Part shown: positions 44,564 to 53,231 of the stretch, piece after piece
Layout of the letters: each line of letters begins with the position of its first letter
Position numbering within the stretch: the first letter of the stretch is position 1
Origin: Microcystis panniformis FACHB-1757
GTDB lineage: Bacteria; Cyanobacteriota; Cyanobacteriia; Cyanobacteriales; Microcystaceae
Direction of reading: 5' to 3'
DNA: 64,000 nucleotides
Assembly: GCF_001264245.1 (NCBI RefSeq)
Contig: NZ_CP011339.1
Coordinates: 3,038,001-3,102,000 of the forward strand
Program-made: the position numbers and the translations under genes
Notes under the pieces: model-generated
What the model saw: the letters and a program-made list of their open reading frames with translations, nothing else
Databases searched by the model: none
What the model was told of the DNA's origin: nothing

Positions 44564-44788
44564 TTAATCTTCATAAAGGCGACACTCGGCGGCATCGGGA
44601 TTATCAGCACAATACTTTTCAAAGTAGGTTTTTTGGGGATGGTCTTGACGTTGGTGAGCAGCTTCTGCTTGTAATTCTTCCACCGCATCCCAAGCGGCGG
44701 CACATTCACCAGAGGTGGAACCTTCTATACTACAGACGGCTCTGGCATTTTCTAGCTCTTCTTGAATTTTATCCTGGATATTGCTCAT
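44564..44788 (-). CDS. cp12: Calvin-cycle regulatory protein CP12
   Basis: Small, intrinsically disordered redox switch that in the dark binds GAPDH and phosphoribulokinase and inactivates both. 74 aa. The core signature AWDAVEELQAEAAHQR is intact, as are both cysteine pairs, C19/C29 in the N-terminal half and C60/C69 at the C-terminus, and the terminal CRLYED. This is the canonical four-cysteine form. Monocistronic: promoter-like TATAAT upstream and terminator downstream. Coding strand has AGAGGA just before the ATG. Confidence 0.96.
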   Translation of the reverse strand: MSNIQDKIQEELENARAVCSIEGSTSGECAAAWDAVEELQAEAAHQRQDHPQKTYFEKYCADNPDAAECRLYED

Positions 44789-44823
44789 GATTCCTCTGGA
44801 ATTGATCTATTGATACTCTAACA

Positions 44824-44829
44824 ATTATA
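44824..44829 (-). promoter_or_regulatory. Possible -10 element of cp12
   Basis: TATAAT on the minus strand, preceded by CTG, 35 bp before the cp12 ATG. No good -35 is seen at 17 bp, so the call rests on the -10 and position alone. Confidence 0.4.
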
Positions 44830-45045
44830 CAGTCACCTTCTCAAACCACAGGATCGGTTATCCCACTTGATCGCCTTTCCTGTGCTATGAAGCCGATCCT
44901 AGCGCAATTTTTGGGGAATTTAACATCAAGATTTCCTGACGGGGCCAATTTTTAGCCCAGATTTCGCACTAGAGAAATGCCAGAGGGATTTCTCCCCGGC
45001 ATAGACAGCGAGCAGAACCATATATCGACTTATTTAGGCCGTCTT

Positions 45046-45161
45046 ACACCAAATCCGTTTTTAATAGTATGATTAACTGCCAAGTTATCGATTGTTTTTC
45101 CCCGCTCCAGTGCTTTGGCACTCACCTACTCTCCTATACCTTTTACACAGGATTTAGTATC
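45046..45161. repeat. MITE family A, copy 1
   Basis: Starts ACCAAATCCGTTTTTAATAG, ends TTTTACACAGGATTTAGTAT; the ends are imperfect inverted repeats (TACTAAATCC core). About 115 bp. It lies between cp12 and the coiled-coil gene; no gene in 44789-45045 either. Confidence 0.75.
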
Positions 45162-45164
45162 ATT

Positions 45165-45488
45165 CTAGGGACTAGGGGAAAAAGACTGTTTTGCTGCAAT
45201 AGTCAGCATTCCTGTCACCAAAATGCCGACAATGCTAAGGAATCCAATGGTCGTAATGTTGACTCGTGCGTTAAGATCGTCAACCCGCTTTTCTAGTCCC
45301 ATAACTTTGGCATCTAAGGCCTTAATATCTCCTTTAATTTCTCCTAGACTGTTCTCGATCGCCTTCTGTCCATTTTCTAGGTTTGTCAGTCGGGACTCGA
45401 TCACTGTCAGTCGGGACTCGATCGCTTTCTGTCCGCTAACGATTAAATCTTCTAACCTTTTCAGATCATTCTCGGTAACTGCTGTCAT
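45165..45488 (-). CDS. Small coiled-coil membrane protein
   Basis: 107 aa from the ATG at 45488 (MTAVTENDLKRLEDLIVSGQ). Residues 5-75 are repeated coiled coil with the near-tandem IESRLTVIESRLTNLENGQK and LDAKVMGLEKRVDDLNARV; a C-terminal membrane helix follows (IGFLSIVGILVTGMLTIAAK). This layout is common in proteins near cyanobacterial accessory DNA; function unknown. The stop lies 4 bp from MITE A, so the native C-terminus may have been altered. Confidence 0.65.
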   Translation of the reverse strand: MTAVTENDLKRLEDLIVSGQKAIESRLTVIESRLTNLENGQKAIENSLGEIKGDIKALDAKVMGLEKRVDDLNARVNITTIGFLSIVGILVTGMLTIAAKQSFSPSP

Positions 45489-45697
45489 CAGTGACAATCC
45501 TCTTATAGTTGAATTTTTGCCAGTCTCCTAATCAATACTCTATCAATATTTTCTCGGTCGGGGACTCTTTCAAACAGTAATTGGCAAAAATCAGATTCCC
45601 TACTGAGAGAGCCTAGTGATCCCGTCAAAACTGAAACAGTTTTTGATTCGGTTACGGGGACAGCAGCGCGCGCATTTAGGGCTGTATAATTGCCGTT

Positions 45698-45850
45698 GAT
45701 ATTATTAACAATAAAATCTGGGTGCAGCAGGACGGCACGGTAGCAGCGATTGGCGATAAATTGGTAGCTAGGGGAGTCCCCAAACAAGACATCGTTTTAG
45801 CTTACCATGGGCCCCCTGTGCGACAATATACCGAGTTTGCCCTTGGCTAA
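45698..45850 (+). pseudogene. xisI (fdxN element excision controlling factor), C-terminal remnant
   Basis: Only the C-terminal 50 residues survive: NNKIWVQQDGTVAAIGDKLV, then ARGVPKQDIVLAYHGPPVRQ, ending YTEFALG. This is the conserved end of XisI. The upstream sequence is out of frame (HLGLYN about 20 bases before). No xisH partner is present. It ends 12 bp before mutL. Confidence 0.75.
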
Positions 45851-45862
45851 AACCATTAATTG

Positions 45863-47515
45863 ATGACTTTGCCCATACAAGTTTTACCCCAAGACGTAAT
45901 CGATTTAATTGCCGCAGGAGAGGTAATCGACTCTTTAGGCGCTGTGGTGCGAGAATTAGTCGAAAATGCCATTGATGCGGGGGCAGATAGGATTACCATC
46001 GATATATTTCCCCAAAACTGGCGAATACAAGTATCGGATAACGGCAGGGGAATGTCTAGAGAAGATTTGCAACTGTGTAGCTATGCCCACAGTACCAGCA
46101 AAATCCGCCAACGGGACGATCTTTGGCAGATTACCAGTCTCGGATTCCGTGGTGAAGCTTTGCACAGTATCGCACAGGTGGCGCATCTGCGGGTTGCCAG
46201 TCGCCATGACGATGATTTGGGTTGTTATTGTCTTTACAATCACCAAGGCGAGCCGGATAATTTAGAAACGATTCCTATAGCTATCGGCACTATCGTGACG
46301 GTAGAGAATCTCTTTGGTAACTTTCCTGTGCGTCGTCAAGCTTTACCGTCAATTAACAAACAATTAAAGGATATACAGACTTTAATTCATAATTTTGCTC
46401 TCTGTCATCCCCAAATTACTTGGCAGGTTTTCCAAGATCATCAAGATTGGTTACGCATTAGTCCGGGTAAGGATGCCAGTCAAATATTACCGCAATTAGT
46501 TAAATCTCTGCATTTTAACGATTTAGCATCGCTAAAACTTGACTTGACGACTCCTGACGCAGAATCTGCTCAAATTGAATTAGTCATTGGTTTGCCCGAT
46601 CGCATTTCTCGCCATCAACCAGATTGGGTTAGAATTGCTGTTAATGGGCGAATGGTGCGCTCATCGGAGTTAGAACAGGCAACATTTGAAGCTTTCGCTC
46701 GCACAGTCCCTAAAGATCGCTATCCCGTTTGCTTTCTCCATCTACATCTTAACCCTCGTTCGATCGATTGGAATCGTCACCCAGCCAAAGCGGAAATATA
46801 CCTGCATAACCTCATTTTTTGGCAAGAACAGATAATTTCAGCCATAGACAAGGCGTTAGGACTAAATCCCGAACATATACCCGAAAAAGCGCAAAATCAG
46901 CGCGTCAGTCAAATTCTCAAGGCTGCCGAAGAAAAAAGCACCTATACAATAGGGGAGAAATCCCCGAAAAATCGGCTGGAATTAAAGGCAGTAGCCCAAA
47001 TTCACCAAACTTACATAGTTGCCGAACATCCTCACGGATTATGGTTAGTCGAACAACATATTGCCCATGAGCGGGTTTTGTACGAACGTTTAGAGGATAA
47101 CTGGGAAATCGTGCCGTTAGATACTCCGATCATCTTAAATCAGTTAACTACTCGACAAATCGAACAATTACAACGTTTAGGATTAGAAGTTGCTAGTTTT
47201 GGCGATCGCTCTTGGGCAATTCGTAGTATTCCTGTTCTACTAAAAGAACGGGAGGATCGGGCTGATGCTTTACTAGAATTAAGTTTAGGGGGGGATTTAC
47301 AAACCGCTCAGGTGGCTACCGCTTGCCGGAGTGCTATCCGCAACGGTACAGCTTTGAGTTTAGAAGAAATGCAGAATTTACTCGATGATTGGCAAAATAC
47401 CCGTAATCCCCGCACCTGTCCCCACGGAAGACCGATTTACTTATCCTTAGAAGAAACTTCGCTCGCTCGCTTCTTCCGTCGTCATTGGGTAATCGGCAAA
47501 AGTCACGGCATTTAA
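45863..47515 (+). CDS. mutL: DNA mismatch repair protein MutL
   Basis: Couples MutS mismatch recognition to strand removal. GHKL ATPase N-terminus: IAAGEVIDSLGAVVRELVEN, AIDAGA, QVSDNGRGMSREDL (Mg-ATP loop), STSKIRQRDDLWQITSLGFR followed by GEAL. The C-terminal dimerisation domain begins near residue 370 (KAVAQIHQTYIVAEHPHGLW) and ends in PHGRPIYLSLEETSLARFFR. No DQHAxxExxxxE endonuclease motif is evident, only the degenerate VEQHIAHERVLYERL. ATG at 45863 is used; the TTG before it is not needed. 550 aa. Confidence 0.94.
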   Translation: MTLPIQVLPQDVIDLIAAGEVIDSLGAVVRELVENAIDAGADRITIDIFPQNWRIQVSDNGRGMSREDLQLCSYAHSTSKIRQRDDLWQITSLGFRGEALHSIAQVAHLRVASRHDDDLGCYCLYNHQGEPDNLETIPIAIGTIVTVENLFGNFPVRRQALPSINKQLKDIQTLIHNFALCHPQITWQVFQDHQDWLRISPGKDASQILPQLVKSLHFNDLASLKLDLTTPDAESAQIELVIGLPDRISRHQPDWVRIAVNGRMVRSSELEQATFEAFARTVPKDRYPVCFLHLHLNPRSIDWNRHPAKAEIYLHNLIFWQEQIISAIDKALGLNPEHIPEKAQNQRVSQILKAAEEKSTYTIGEKSPKNRLELKAVAQIHQTYIVAEHPHGLWLVEQHIAHERVLYERLEDNWEIVPLDTPIILNQLTTRQIEQLQRLGLEVASFGDRSWAIRSIPVLLKEREDRADALLELSLGGDLQTAQVATACRSAIRNGTALSLEEMQNLLDDWQNTRNPRTCPHGRPIYLSLEETSLARFFRRHWVIGKSHGI

Positions 47516-47519
47516 TCAG

Positions 47520-47660
47520 TTATCAGGAGTCTCCGAGTCTCCGAGTCAGGAGTCGGGAGATAGGGTGATAGGGTGATAGGGATTTAGGGGTTTAGGGAAA
47601 TTTCAGCCAAATGCTCCACTTCCCCAGTTCCCCAGTTCCCCACTTCCCCACTTCCCCATC
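47520..47660. repeat. Low-complexity microrepeats
   Basis: Tandem GTCTCCGA, GGGTGATA, and TTCCCCAG/TTCCCCAC units between mutL and the kinase gene. No gene or terminator found. Confidence 0.8.
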
Positions 47661-47662
47661 TC

Positions 47663-48769
47663 TCAATTGGCCGATATTGCTAGGGAAAAACGGAAAGTGC
47701 TGCCTTTACCTAATTGACTTTCCACCTCGATTTGACTTTGGTGTAATTCCACTAAACGACGGGTAATCGCTAAACCAATACCACTACCCCCAGAATAACG
47801 GGAACGAGAACGATCGGCCCGCCAAAAGCGCTCGAAAATAAAGGGTAAATCCTCGGCTGCGATGCCGATTCCCGTATCGATAACGGCAATTTGTAGGTGG
47901 TTTTTGTCCCTTGTCACTTGCAGGGTAATTGCACCATTATCAGTGTAACGAATGGCATTACCGAGCAGATTAACTAAGATTTGTTCCAGGCGATCGGGAT
48001 CGGCCATGACAGCTGGTAAATTGGGGGGACAATCTAACTGTAAAGTCGGTCCATCTTCTAATAATTGATCGGCAAATTTTTCGATGAGAGAATTTAACAA
48101 AGGTAATAAATTAACAGGTTGCAGTTTAATCGAGAGATAACCAGATTCCGCTTGCGATATCTCCTGTAGATCGTGGGTTAAACGTTCTAACCTGCGGGTT
48201 TCTTTCACTAATTTCTGATAAAGTTCTGGATTAGGTTTGATCGCACCATCGGCTAATTCTTCTAAATATCCCCGTACCACGGTTAAGGGTGTGCGTAATT
48301 CGTGGGTAAGATCACCGATTAATTCCCGGCGCCTTTTTTCCACATCGGCTAAACTAATCGCCATCTGATTAAAACTGATGGCTAATTGATTTAATTCGGG
48401 GATTTCGCTTTCTGGAACTCGCGCCGATAAATCCCCTTCAGCAAAATTTTTAGTGATTTGTTTCATTTGTTTTACCGGTTTCATAATGCGTTGAGAAACC
48501 AAAAAACTTAGATAACCAGCTGCGCTTCCTCCGGCAATGAATGACCAAACAGCACTACTATCCCAAGCTGTCTCAAAACCCCTAACCAAGAAAGTTCTCG
48601 CTGATCGCACGGTAAAAAATCCCTGCCTTTCTAACTGTTCTAAACGCAAAACAAACATTCGCGGAGAAGATAATTTAGCAATGATAATAAAGCTACTCAA
48701 TCCCACCACCATAACGAGGAGATGGGATAAAAATAATCTGGTTCCTAAGCTTAATTTTGGTGGCTGCAT
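47663..48769 (-). CDS. HAMP-domain sensor histidine kinase
   Basis: 368 aa. Two membrane helices (LFLSHLLVMVVGLSSFIIIA and SAVWSFIAGGSAAGYLSFLV) enclose a short loop of about 50 residues, so extracellular sensing is minimal. HAMP follows (RIMKPVKQMKQITKNFAEGD), then the H box DLTHELRTPLTVVRGYLEEL, N box LEQILVNLLGNAIRY, G1 DTGIGIAAEDLPFIFERFWR and G2 GSGIGLAITRRLVE. Complete kinase, orphan in this window. The ATG lies close to a MITE B element. Confidence 0.9.
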   Translation of the reverse strand: MQPPKLSLGTRLFLSHLLVMVVGLSSFIIIAKLSSPRMFVLRLEQLERQGFFTVRSARTFLVRGFETAWDSSAVWSFIAGGSAAGYLSFLVSQRIMKPVKQMKQITKNFAEGDLSARVPESEIPELNQLAISFNQMAISLADVEKRRRELIGDLTHELRTPLTVVRGYLEELADGAIKPNPELYQKLVKETRRLERLTHDLQEISQAESGYLSIKLQPVNLLPLLNSLIEKFADQLLEDGPTLQLDCPPNLPAVMADPDRLEQILVNLLGNAIRYTDNGAITLQVTRDKNHLQIAVIDTGIGIAAEDLPFIFERFWRADRSRSRYSGGSGIGLAITRRLVELHQSQIEVESQLGKGSTFRFSLAISAN

Positions 48770-48806
48770 ATTTGTTTAAAAACTCTATTTGTTGTCAATA
48801 TTATTG

Positions 48807-49016
48807 AGAGACTGCTGCATAAATATAAAAACCTTTTTGGCTAATATCTTTTGGTCTTTTTGAAATCAAAAAGTGCCAGCCATTGGATTGTTCGGTGGGA
48901 AAATTTAGGGACTTTTTCCCTGAAAATTAGGTAATTCGCCAATTCAAAAATGGGGAAACCCCTACACCCTACACCCCACACCCTACCCCTAGGAAAAACT
49001 TTTTGCCGCAAACCCT
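48807..49016. repeat. MITE family B, copy 3 (210 bp)
   Basis: Starts AGAGACTGCTGCATAAATAT and ends TTTTTGCCGCAAACCCT. Flanked by ATTG at 48803-48806 and 49017-49020, a 4-bp duplication. Core matches copy 1. Confidence 0.78.
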
Positions 49017-49021
49017 ATTGA

Positions 49022-49135
49022 CAGGGTTTATCATAAAGATGAAGTATAACAGGATTTGGCATCGACGACCGACTCCAAAAAACACAAAGTTTGTACCTCA
49101 CCATTAAGATAACGGCCATATATCCAGCTACAGCA
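49022..49135. repeat. Repeat family D copy
   Basis: CATAAAGATGAAGTATAACA through AAAGTTTGTACCTCACCATT and AAGATAACGGC; parallels 9591-9700. Directly adjacent to MITE B copy 3. Confidence 0.6.
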
Positions 49136-49249
49136 TCATAAAGAACTCTATCCGGTTCTTCTTGTTGAAGAATCTCTCGTCAAGCTATGCTGTGAGGGGA
49201 GAGTAGGTCAAAACCTAACTTTTTGCCGCTCTATGCTATCGTATCAAGA

Positions 49250-49313
49250 TGCGCTACTCTGTTAGGAGATGATTTTGCTTGAGTCATCTGCTCAAAGTAG
49301 CGTCTGTTTTTTT
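49250..49313 (+). ncRNA. Structured RNA candidate ending in a T run, upstream of the CpcD-like gene
   Basis: CGCTACT (49252-49258) pairs with AGTAGCG (49296-49302); inside, GAGATGA pairs with TCATCTGCTC. The stem is followed immediately by TTTTTTT. It could be a terminator/attenuator for the gene 33 bp downstream or an independent small RNA. Not assigned to a known family. Confidence 0.55.
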
Positions 49314-49345
49314 AACCCTTACCCCCAAAAGAGAATCTTTTCTGT

Positions 49346-49762
49346 ATGCTAGAGGCTAATAATCAGGGAGAGAATCAAATATTTCTCTATGAAGTTGTTT
49401 TTTCCGGTTCTTCTGGCTCTTTGCCTCAACGCTTCTCCCGGACAGTCCTGCGAGTACCTAAAAGCCGCATGAGTCAAGAAACACAGCGCCTCCTGCGCCA
49501 AGGTGCCAAGATTCTCAGTATAAGGCCTCTTGACCCAGAAACTGCCCAGATTAAGCCTAGTTTGCCACCTCAACCCTGGTGGATAGAGATCACCACCAGT
49601 CAGCCGAAATGTCTCTATTATTTCGGTCCTTTCGAGAGTTTTTCTGAAGCTTTATCCTATCAATCCGGTTATATCGAAGACCTCCAATCGGAATCTGCCC
49701 TGGGAATTAACAGCGAAATTAAACAATGTCAGCCAGAGGTTTTAACTCAAGAAGATTTTTAA
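49346..49762 (+). CDS. CpcD-like linker domain fused to DUF1816
   Basis: 138 aa. Residues about 12-62 resemble the CpcD capping-linker domain of phycobilisomes (FLYEVVFSGSSGSLPQRFSR, RVPKSRMSQETQRLLRQGAK then ILSIRPL). Residues about 75-115 match DUF1816 (PWWIEITTSQPKCLYYFGPF and SFSEALSYQSGYIEDLQSES). It probably binds phycobilisome rods or a related phycobiliprotein complex, but no phycobiliprotein genes are nearby. An RNA hairpin with a T run lies just upstream and may attenuate expression. Confidence 0.82.
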   Translation: MLEANNQGENQIFLYEVVFSGSSGSLPQRFSRTVLRVPKSRMSQETQRLLRQGAKILSIRPLDPETAQIKPSLPPQPWWIEITTSQPKCLYYFGPFESFSEALSYQSGYIEDLQSESALGINSEIKQCQPEVLTQEDF

Positions 49763-49788
49763 TTTATGGTATCTAATTATACAGATTT

Positions 49789-49983
49789 TTAGGAATAGTT
49801 AGCTTCCTCTTGTTTTCGTTTAATAATGCCTTTACCCTCACAGAATTTACAGGGGACGGATTCATTCTCTGTCTCTAGATAGATTCTTCCTTTGCCCTGG
49901 CAGTGGGGACAGATAACTTTTTCTTCCCACCAATAATTCTCTAAAAAAGCCTCATCGGTAATATAGGTAAAATCTTCAAACAT
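49789..49983 (-). CDS. Small zinc-finger (DnaJ central-domain-like) protein
   Basis: 64 aa with two CxxCxGxG motifs, CPHCQGKGRI and CKFCEGKGII, the pattern of DnaJ-type zinc fingers; N-terminus MFEDFTYITDEAFLENYWWE. In photosynthetic organisms such small proteins are often assembly factors; no partner is visible. Convergent with the CpcD-like gene. Short, but the paired motifs make chance unlikely. Confidence 0.78.
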   Translation of the reverse strand: MFEDFTYITDEAFLENYWWEEKVICPHCQGKGRIYLETENESVPCKFCEGKGIIKRKQEEANYS

Positions 49984-50210
49984 TGGCTTGTCCTCTTATC
50001 GTTGAGATAGCTTAATCTGGATTCATCTTTCAACCTGAGAAATTGAAAATCACTTTTACCCCCATCGTAAAAAAGATCGGGTTCATTCTTCTTGAAACTT
50101 AAATTACTTCATATTTATTTATGTTTATTAATATATAATGAGTGTTCACTATCAATCGGGTGTATCTCATATTTGTGACTTTCTCTCACTTCTGGTGATC
50201 AGCAGAAGTT

Positions 50211-50325
50211 ATACTAAATCCGTTTTTAATAGTGTGATTAACTCCCAAGTTATGGATTGTTTCTCCCCGCTCCGGCGCTCCGGCGCTCCCCACTCTCCTA
50301 TACCTTTTAAACAGGATTTAGTATT
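50211..50325. repeat. MITE family A, copy 2 (115 bp)
   Basis: ATACTAAATCCGTTTTTAAT to TTTTAAACAGGATTTAGTAT. The best-preserved copy; ends share TACTAAATCC as an inverted repeat. 49984-50210 contains no gene. Confidence 0.8.
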
Positions 50326-50341
50326 ATCTCCTCGAAAAAAA

Positions 50342-50368
50342 ATCAGGAGCAGAATTTCTACTCCTGAT
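50342..50368 (-). terminator. Terminator of ndhD
   Basis: ATCAGGAG / CTCCTGAT, 8-bp stem; on the minus strand followed by TTTTTTTTCGAG. 27 bp after the ndhD stop. Confidence 0.88.
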
Positions 50369-50394
50369 AACCTATTCACTTTAGACTTGCCAAT

Positions 50395-52056
50395 TTATTG
50401 GAGGATGCTGGCAACTTTGGCGCTTACGTCCAGTTGAGTTTCAGCGTAGATATTTTGACGAGTAGCGGCGATTTCTGTGTAAGCTTGACGCACTTCCGAG
50501 TTAACTGCCACCGTTTTCACATCGTAGATACGGGTAGCCAGTTGGGGATAGAAACCGATAGCGACAATCAAAGCGAGGAAAGAGACAGCGATAAAGATTT
50601 CTCTGGGTTTAGCGTCACTATATTCTGATTCATGAGGGAGGACACAGCTAGTACCAAAACAAACTGCCTGTTCGTTACTTTTGTTGGGGAGAATGTTAGT
50701 AATATCGCAGGAAGAACCATCTCCGTAGAAAACTTGACGGAGCATGGAGAGTAGATAAATCGGGGTGAGGATTAAACCAACGGAAGCGAGGAAGACAGTC
50801 ACAACCCGGAAGGTTTGGCTATAAACGTCACTGCTAGTGACACCGATGAATACAGTAATTTCACTGGCAAAACCGCTCATTCCGGGTAACGCTAGGGAAG
50901 CCATGGCGCCGGCAGTAAAGAGAGCGAAGACTTTCGGCATCGCTTGGGCAATCCCACCCATCTCGTTTAAAGCTAAGGTATGGGTGCGGTCATAGGTGAC
51001 ACCAGCAAGGAAGAATAAGACGGCGGCAATTAAACCATGGGAGAGCATTTGTAACATAGCACCGCTAATACCCACATCGGTAAAGGAAGCAATCCCTAAA
51101 AGGACGAATCCCATGTGTGAAACCGAGGAATAAGCGAGACGGCGTTTCATGTTTTGTTGACCGAAGGAAGCGAAAGCACCGTAGATAATATTGACGACAC
51201 CGAGAATCGCTAGAATCGGAGCAAAGTAGATGTGTGCATCGGGTAGAAGCCCCATATTAAGGCGGATTAAACCGTAACCACCCATTTTGAGGAGAACACC
51301 AGCGAGAATCATCGATACAGGTGCAGAAGCTTCACCGTGAGCATCGGGGAGCCAAGTATGGAGGGGGAAGATGGCGAGTTTGACCCCGAAAGCGATTAAT
51401 AAACCAGCGTAAAGGACTAATTCTAAAGCGAGGGGATAATCTTTAAATCCTAATTCCGCCATATCAAAGGTCATCGCACCACCACCGTAAAGGGCCATGG
51501 CTAGACCGGCAACGAGGATGAAGATAGAAGCGGCGGCGGTGTAGAGTAAGAATTTAGTGGCGGCATAACGACGTTTTTGACCACCCCAGATGGAAACGAG
51601 TAGATAAACGGGAATTAACTCGATTTCCCACATTAAAAAGAATAATAATAAGTCTTGGGCGACGAAAACACCAATCTGAGCGGCGTAGAGCAACAGCATC
51701 AGGAAGTAGAATAAACGGGGTTTACGGTCCACTTGCCATGCGGCCAAGATAGAAAGGGTTGTCACCAATCCTGCTAATAAAACTAACGGTGCCGATATAC
51801 CATCCACCGACACCGCCCAACTTAAACCTATTTGGGGAACCCAATCGATTTTTTCCACTAATTGTAGGTTGGGGTTGCTTAAATCATATTTTTGTAAAAA
51901 GACGTAACACATTAATATAAAGTCTGCTAGTCCGACTCCAAGAGCGAACCAACGAACAGTTTTTCCTTCCTTGTCGGGGATTACAGGGATTAGGAAGGAG
52001 GCAAGCAAGGGGAGCAAAATGATGGCAGTGAGCCAGGGGAAGTTAGCCGTTAGCAT
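50395..52056 (-). CDS. ndhD: NAD(P)H-quinone oxidoreductase subunit 4 (NdhD)
   Basis: Proton-pumping antiporter-like membrane subunit of the NDH-1 complex of respiration and cyclic electron flow. 553 aa with about fourteen helices. Typical segments: MWEIELIPVYLLVSIWGG, GVKLAIFPLHTWLPDAHGEA (quinone-side channel Lys and His), MLSHGLIAAVLFFLAGVTYD and ALPGMSGFASEITVFIGV. A cysteine-containing cytoplasmic loop (SSCDITNILPNKSNEQAVCF) is near residue 455. NdhD1/D2-type rather than the CO2-uptake D3/D4 types is likely from overall pattern, but only an alignment would decide. Confidence 0.93.
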   Translation of the reverse strand: MLTANFPWLTAIILLPLLASFLIPVIPDKEGKTVRWFALGVGLADFILMCYVFLQKYDLSNPNLQLVEKIDWVPQIGLSWAVSVDGISAPLVLLAGLVTTLSILAAWQVDRKPRLFYFLMLLLYAAQIGVFVAQDLLLFFLMWEIELIPVYLLVSIWGGQKRRYAATKFLLYTAAASIFILVAGLAMALYGGGAMTFDMAELGFKDYPLALELVLYAGLLIAFGVKLAIFPLHTWLPDAHGEASAPVSMILAGVLLKMGGYGLIRLNMGLLPDAHIYFAPILAILGVVNIIYGAFASFGQQNMKRRLAYSSVSHMGFVLLGIASFTDVGISGAMLQMLSHGLIAAVLFFLAGVTYDRTHTLALNEMGGIAQAMPKVFALFTAGAMASLALPGMSGFASEITVFIGVTSSDVYSQTFRVVTVFLASVGLILTPIYLLSMLRQVFYGDGSSCDITNILPNKSNEQAVCFGTSCVLPHESEYSDAKPREIFIAVSFLALIVAIGFYPQLATRIYDVKTVAVNSEVRQAYTEIAATRQNIYAETQLDVSAKVASILQ

Positions 52057-52179
52057 GGCAGTAAGAAAAAATACCTATTTCGTTATGTGTTCATTCTATG
52101 CGACTTTGTAAAATTTTGTTAATATTTTTTACCAAGTTTTACTATAGATTTTCTTCAATGATCCCCGCACTGTGATTGA

Positions 52180-52881
52180 TCAGCCCAAATAAGCTTGTTT
52201 GACTCGCTCATCCTTGAGTAAATCCCCAGCTTCTCCCGCAATAGTCAAGCGTCCCGCTGCCAAAACATAGCCGCGATTGGCAGTTTCTAGGGCTAAATGG
52301 GCGTTTTGTTCCACTAACAGGATAGTTACTCCCGATTCATTTAATTTACGGATAATACTGAAGATTTCTCGCACTATCTGCGGCGCTAGTCCTAAACTGG
52401 GTTCGTCTAGTAACAATAACTTGGGACGACTCATTAAAGCTCTGGCGATCGCCAGCATCTGCTGTTCCCCACCGCTTAGGGTTCCCGCTAACTGCTCTCG
52501 GCGCTCCGATAGTCGGGGAAACAGTTGCCACTGCTCTTCGATATCACTTTTTACTCCTAGGCGATCGCTTCTCGTATAAGCACCTAACTGCAAATTTGTC
52601 AAGACTGTTTGACGAGCTAAGATTCTTCTCCCTTCTGGACTATGGGCAATTCCCCGTTTAACGATTTCATGGGGCGGTAAATGGGTAATATCTTGACCCT
52701 GATAGATTATTCGCCCCGTCTTTGCTGTTAAAAGCCGAGATATCGTCTTTAGAGTCGTCGTTTTTCCTGCTCCGTTCGCTCCAATCAGGGTGACAATTTC
52801 CCCCGTTTCTACCCTTAAACTAACCTGCTGTAATGCCTTTATTCCGCCATAATTAACCGATAAATCGTTAATTTCTAACAT
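52180..52881 (-). CDS. LivF-type ABC transporter ATP-binding protein
   Basis: ATPase of a branched-chain/neutral amino-acid ABC importer. MLEINDLSVNYGGIKALQQV, Walker A IGANGAGKTTTLKT, the LivF-type GIAHSPEGRRILARQTVLTN, signature LSGGEQQMLAIARALM, Walker B LLLLDEPSLGLAPQIV and LLVEQNAHLALE. 233 aa from the ATG at 52881; a TTG four codons earlier is not preferred. Permeases and the binding protein are not in the window, which is common in cyanobacteria. Candidate cyanobacterial NatE or UrtE, not resolved. Confidence 0.9.
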   Translation of the reverse strand: MLEINDLSVNYGGIKALQQVSLRVETGEIVTLIGANGAGKTTTLKTISRLLTAKTGRIIYQGQDITHLPPHEIVKRGIAHSPEGRRILARQTVLTNLQLGAYTRSDRLGVKSDIEEQWQLFPRLSERREQLAGTLSGGEQQMLAIARALMSRPKLLLLDEPSLGLAPQIVREIFSIIRKLNESGVTILLVEQNAHLALETANRGYVLAAGRLTIAGEAGDLLKDERVKQAYLG

Positions 52882-52913
52882 AAACCCCGTCAAATCCCAA
52901 TAGGATCACTATA

Positions 52914-53030
52914 GCAGTTATCAGTTATCAGTTATCAGTTATCAGTTATCAGTTATCAGTTACCAGTTATCAGTTATCAGTTATCAGTTATCAGTTATCA
53001 GTTATCAGTTATCAGTTATCACTGATCAGA
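52914..53030. repeat. TTATCAG heptamer array
   Basis: Sixteen or so near-perfect TTATCAG units between the LivF gene and rlpA; 53092-53125 adds CCCTACACCCC-type units. No gene in 52882-53231. Confidence 0.9.
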
Positions 53031-53231
53031 TGTGAGTTTTTAGTCAGTCCCGATGAAAAAATTTTCACCACCAGAGATGAAAGAGGTTTCCTTCCCTACA
53101 CCCCACACCCTACACCCTCTTTCAAGTCAGGGATAAGGAGGAAGCCTGAGCATTTGTACTAGATTTTCCCAGAAGCAGATTAACAGTGCTGTCTTTTCAC
53201 TGATAACTGTTTACTGATAACTGTTTACTGA

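Noticed and set aside
45503..45787. 94-aa minus-strand ORF upstream of mutL
   Set aside because: Lies opposite the xisI remnant and shows no family features.
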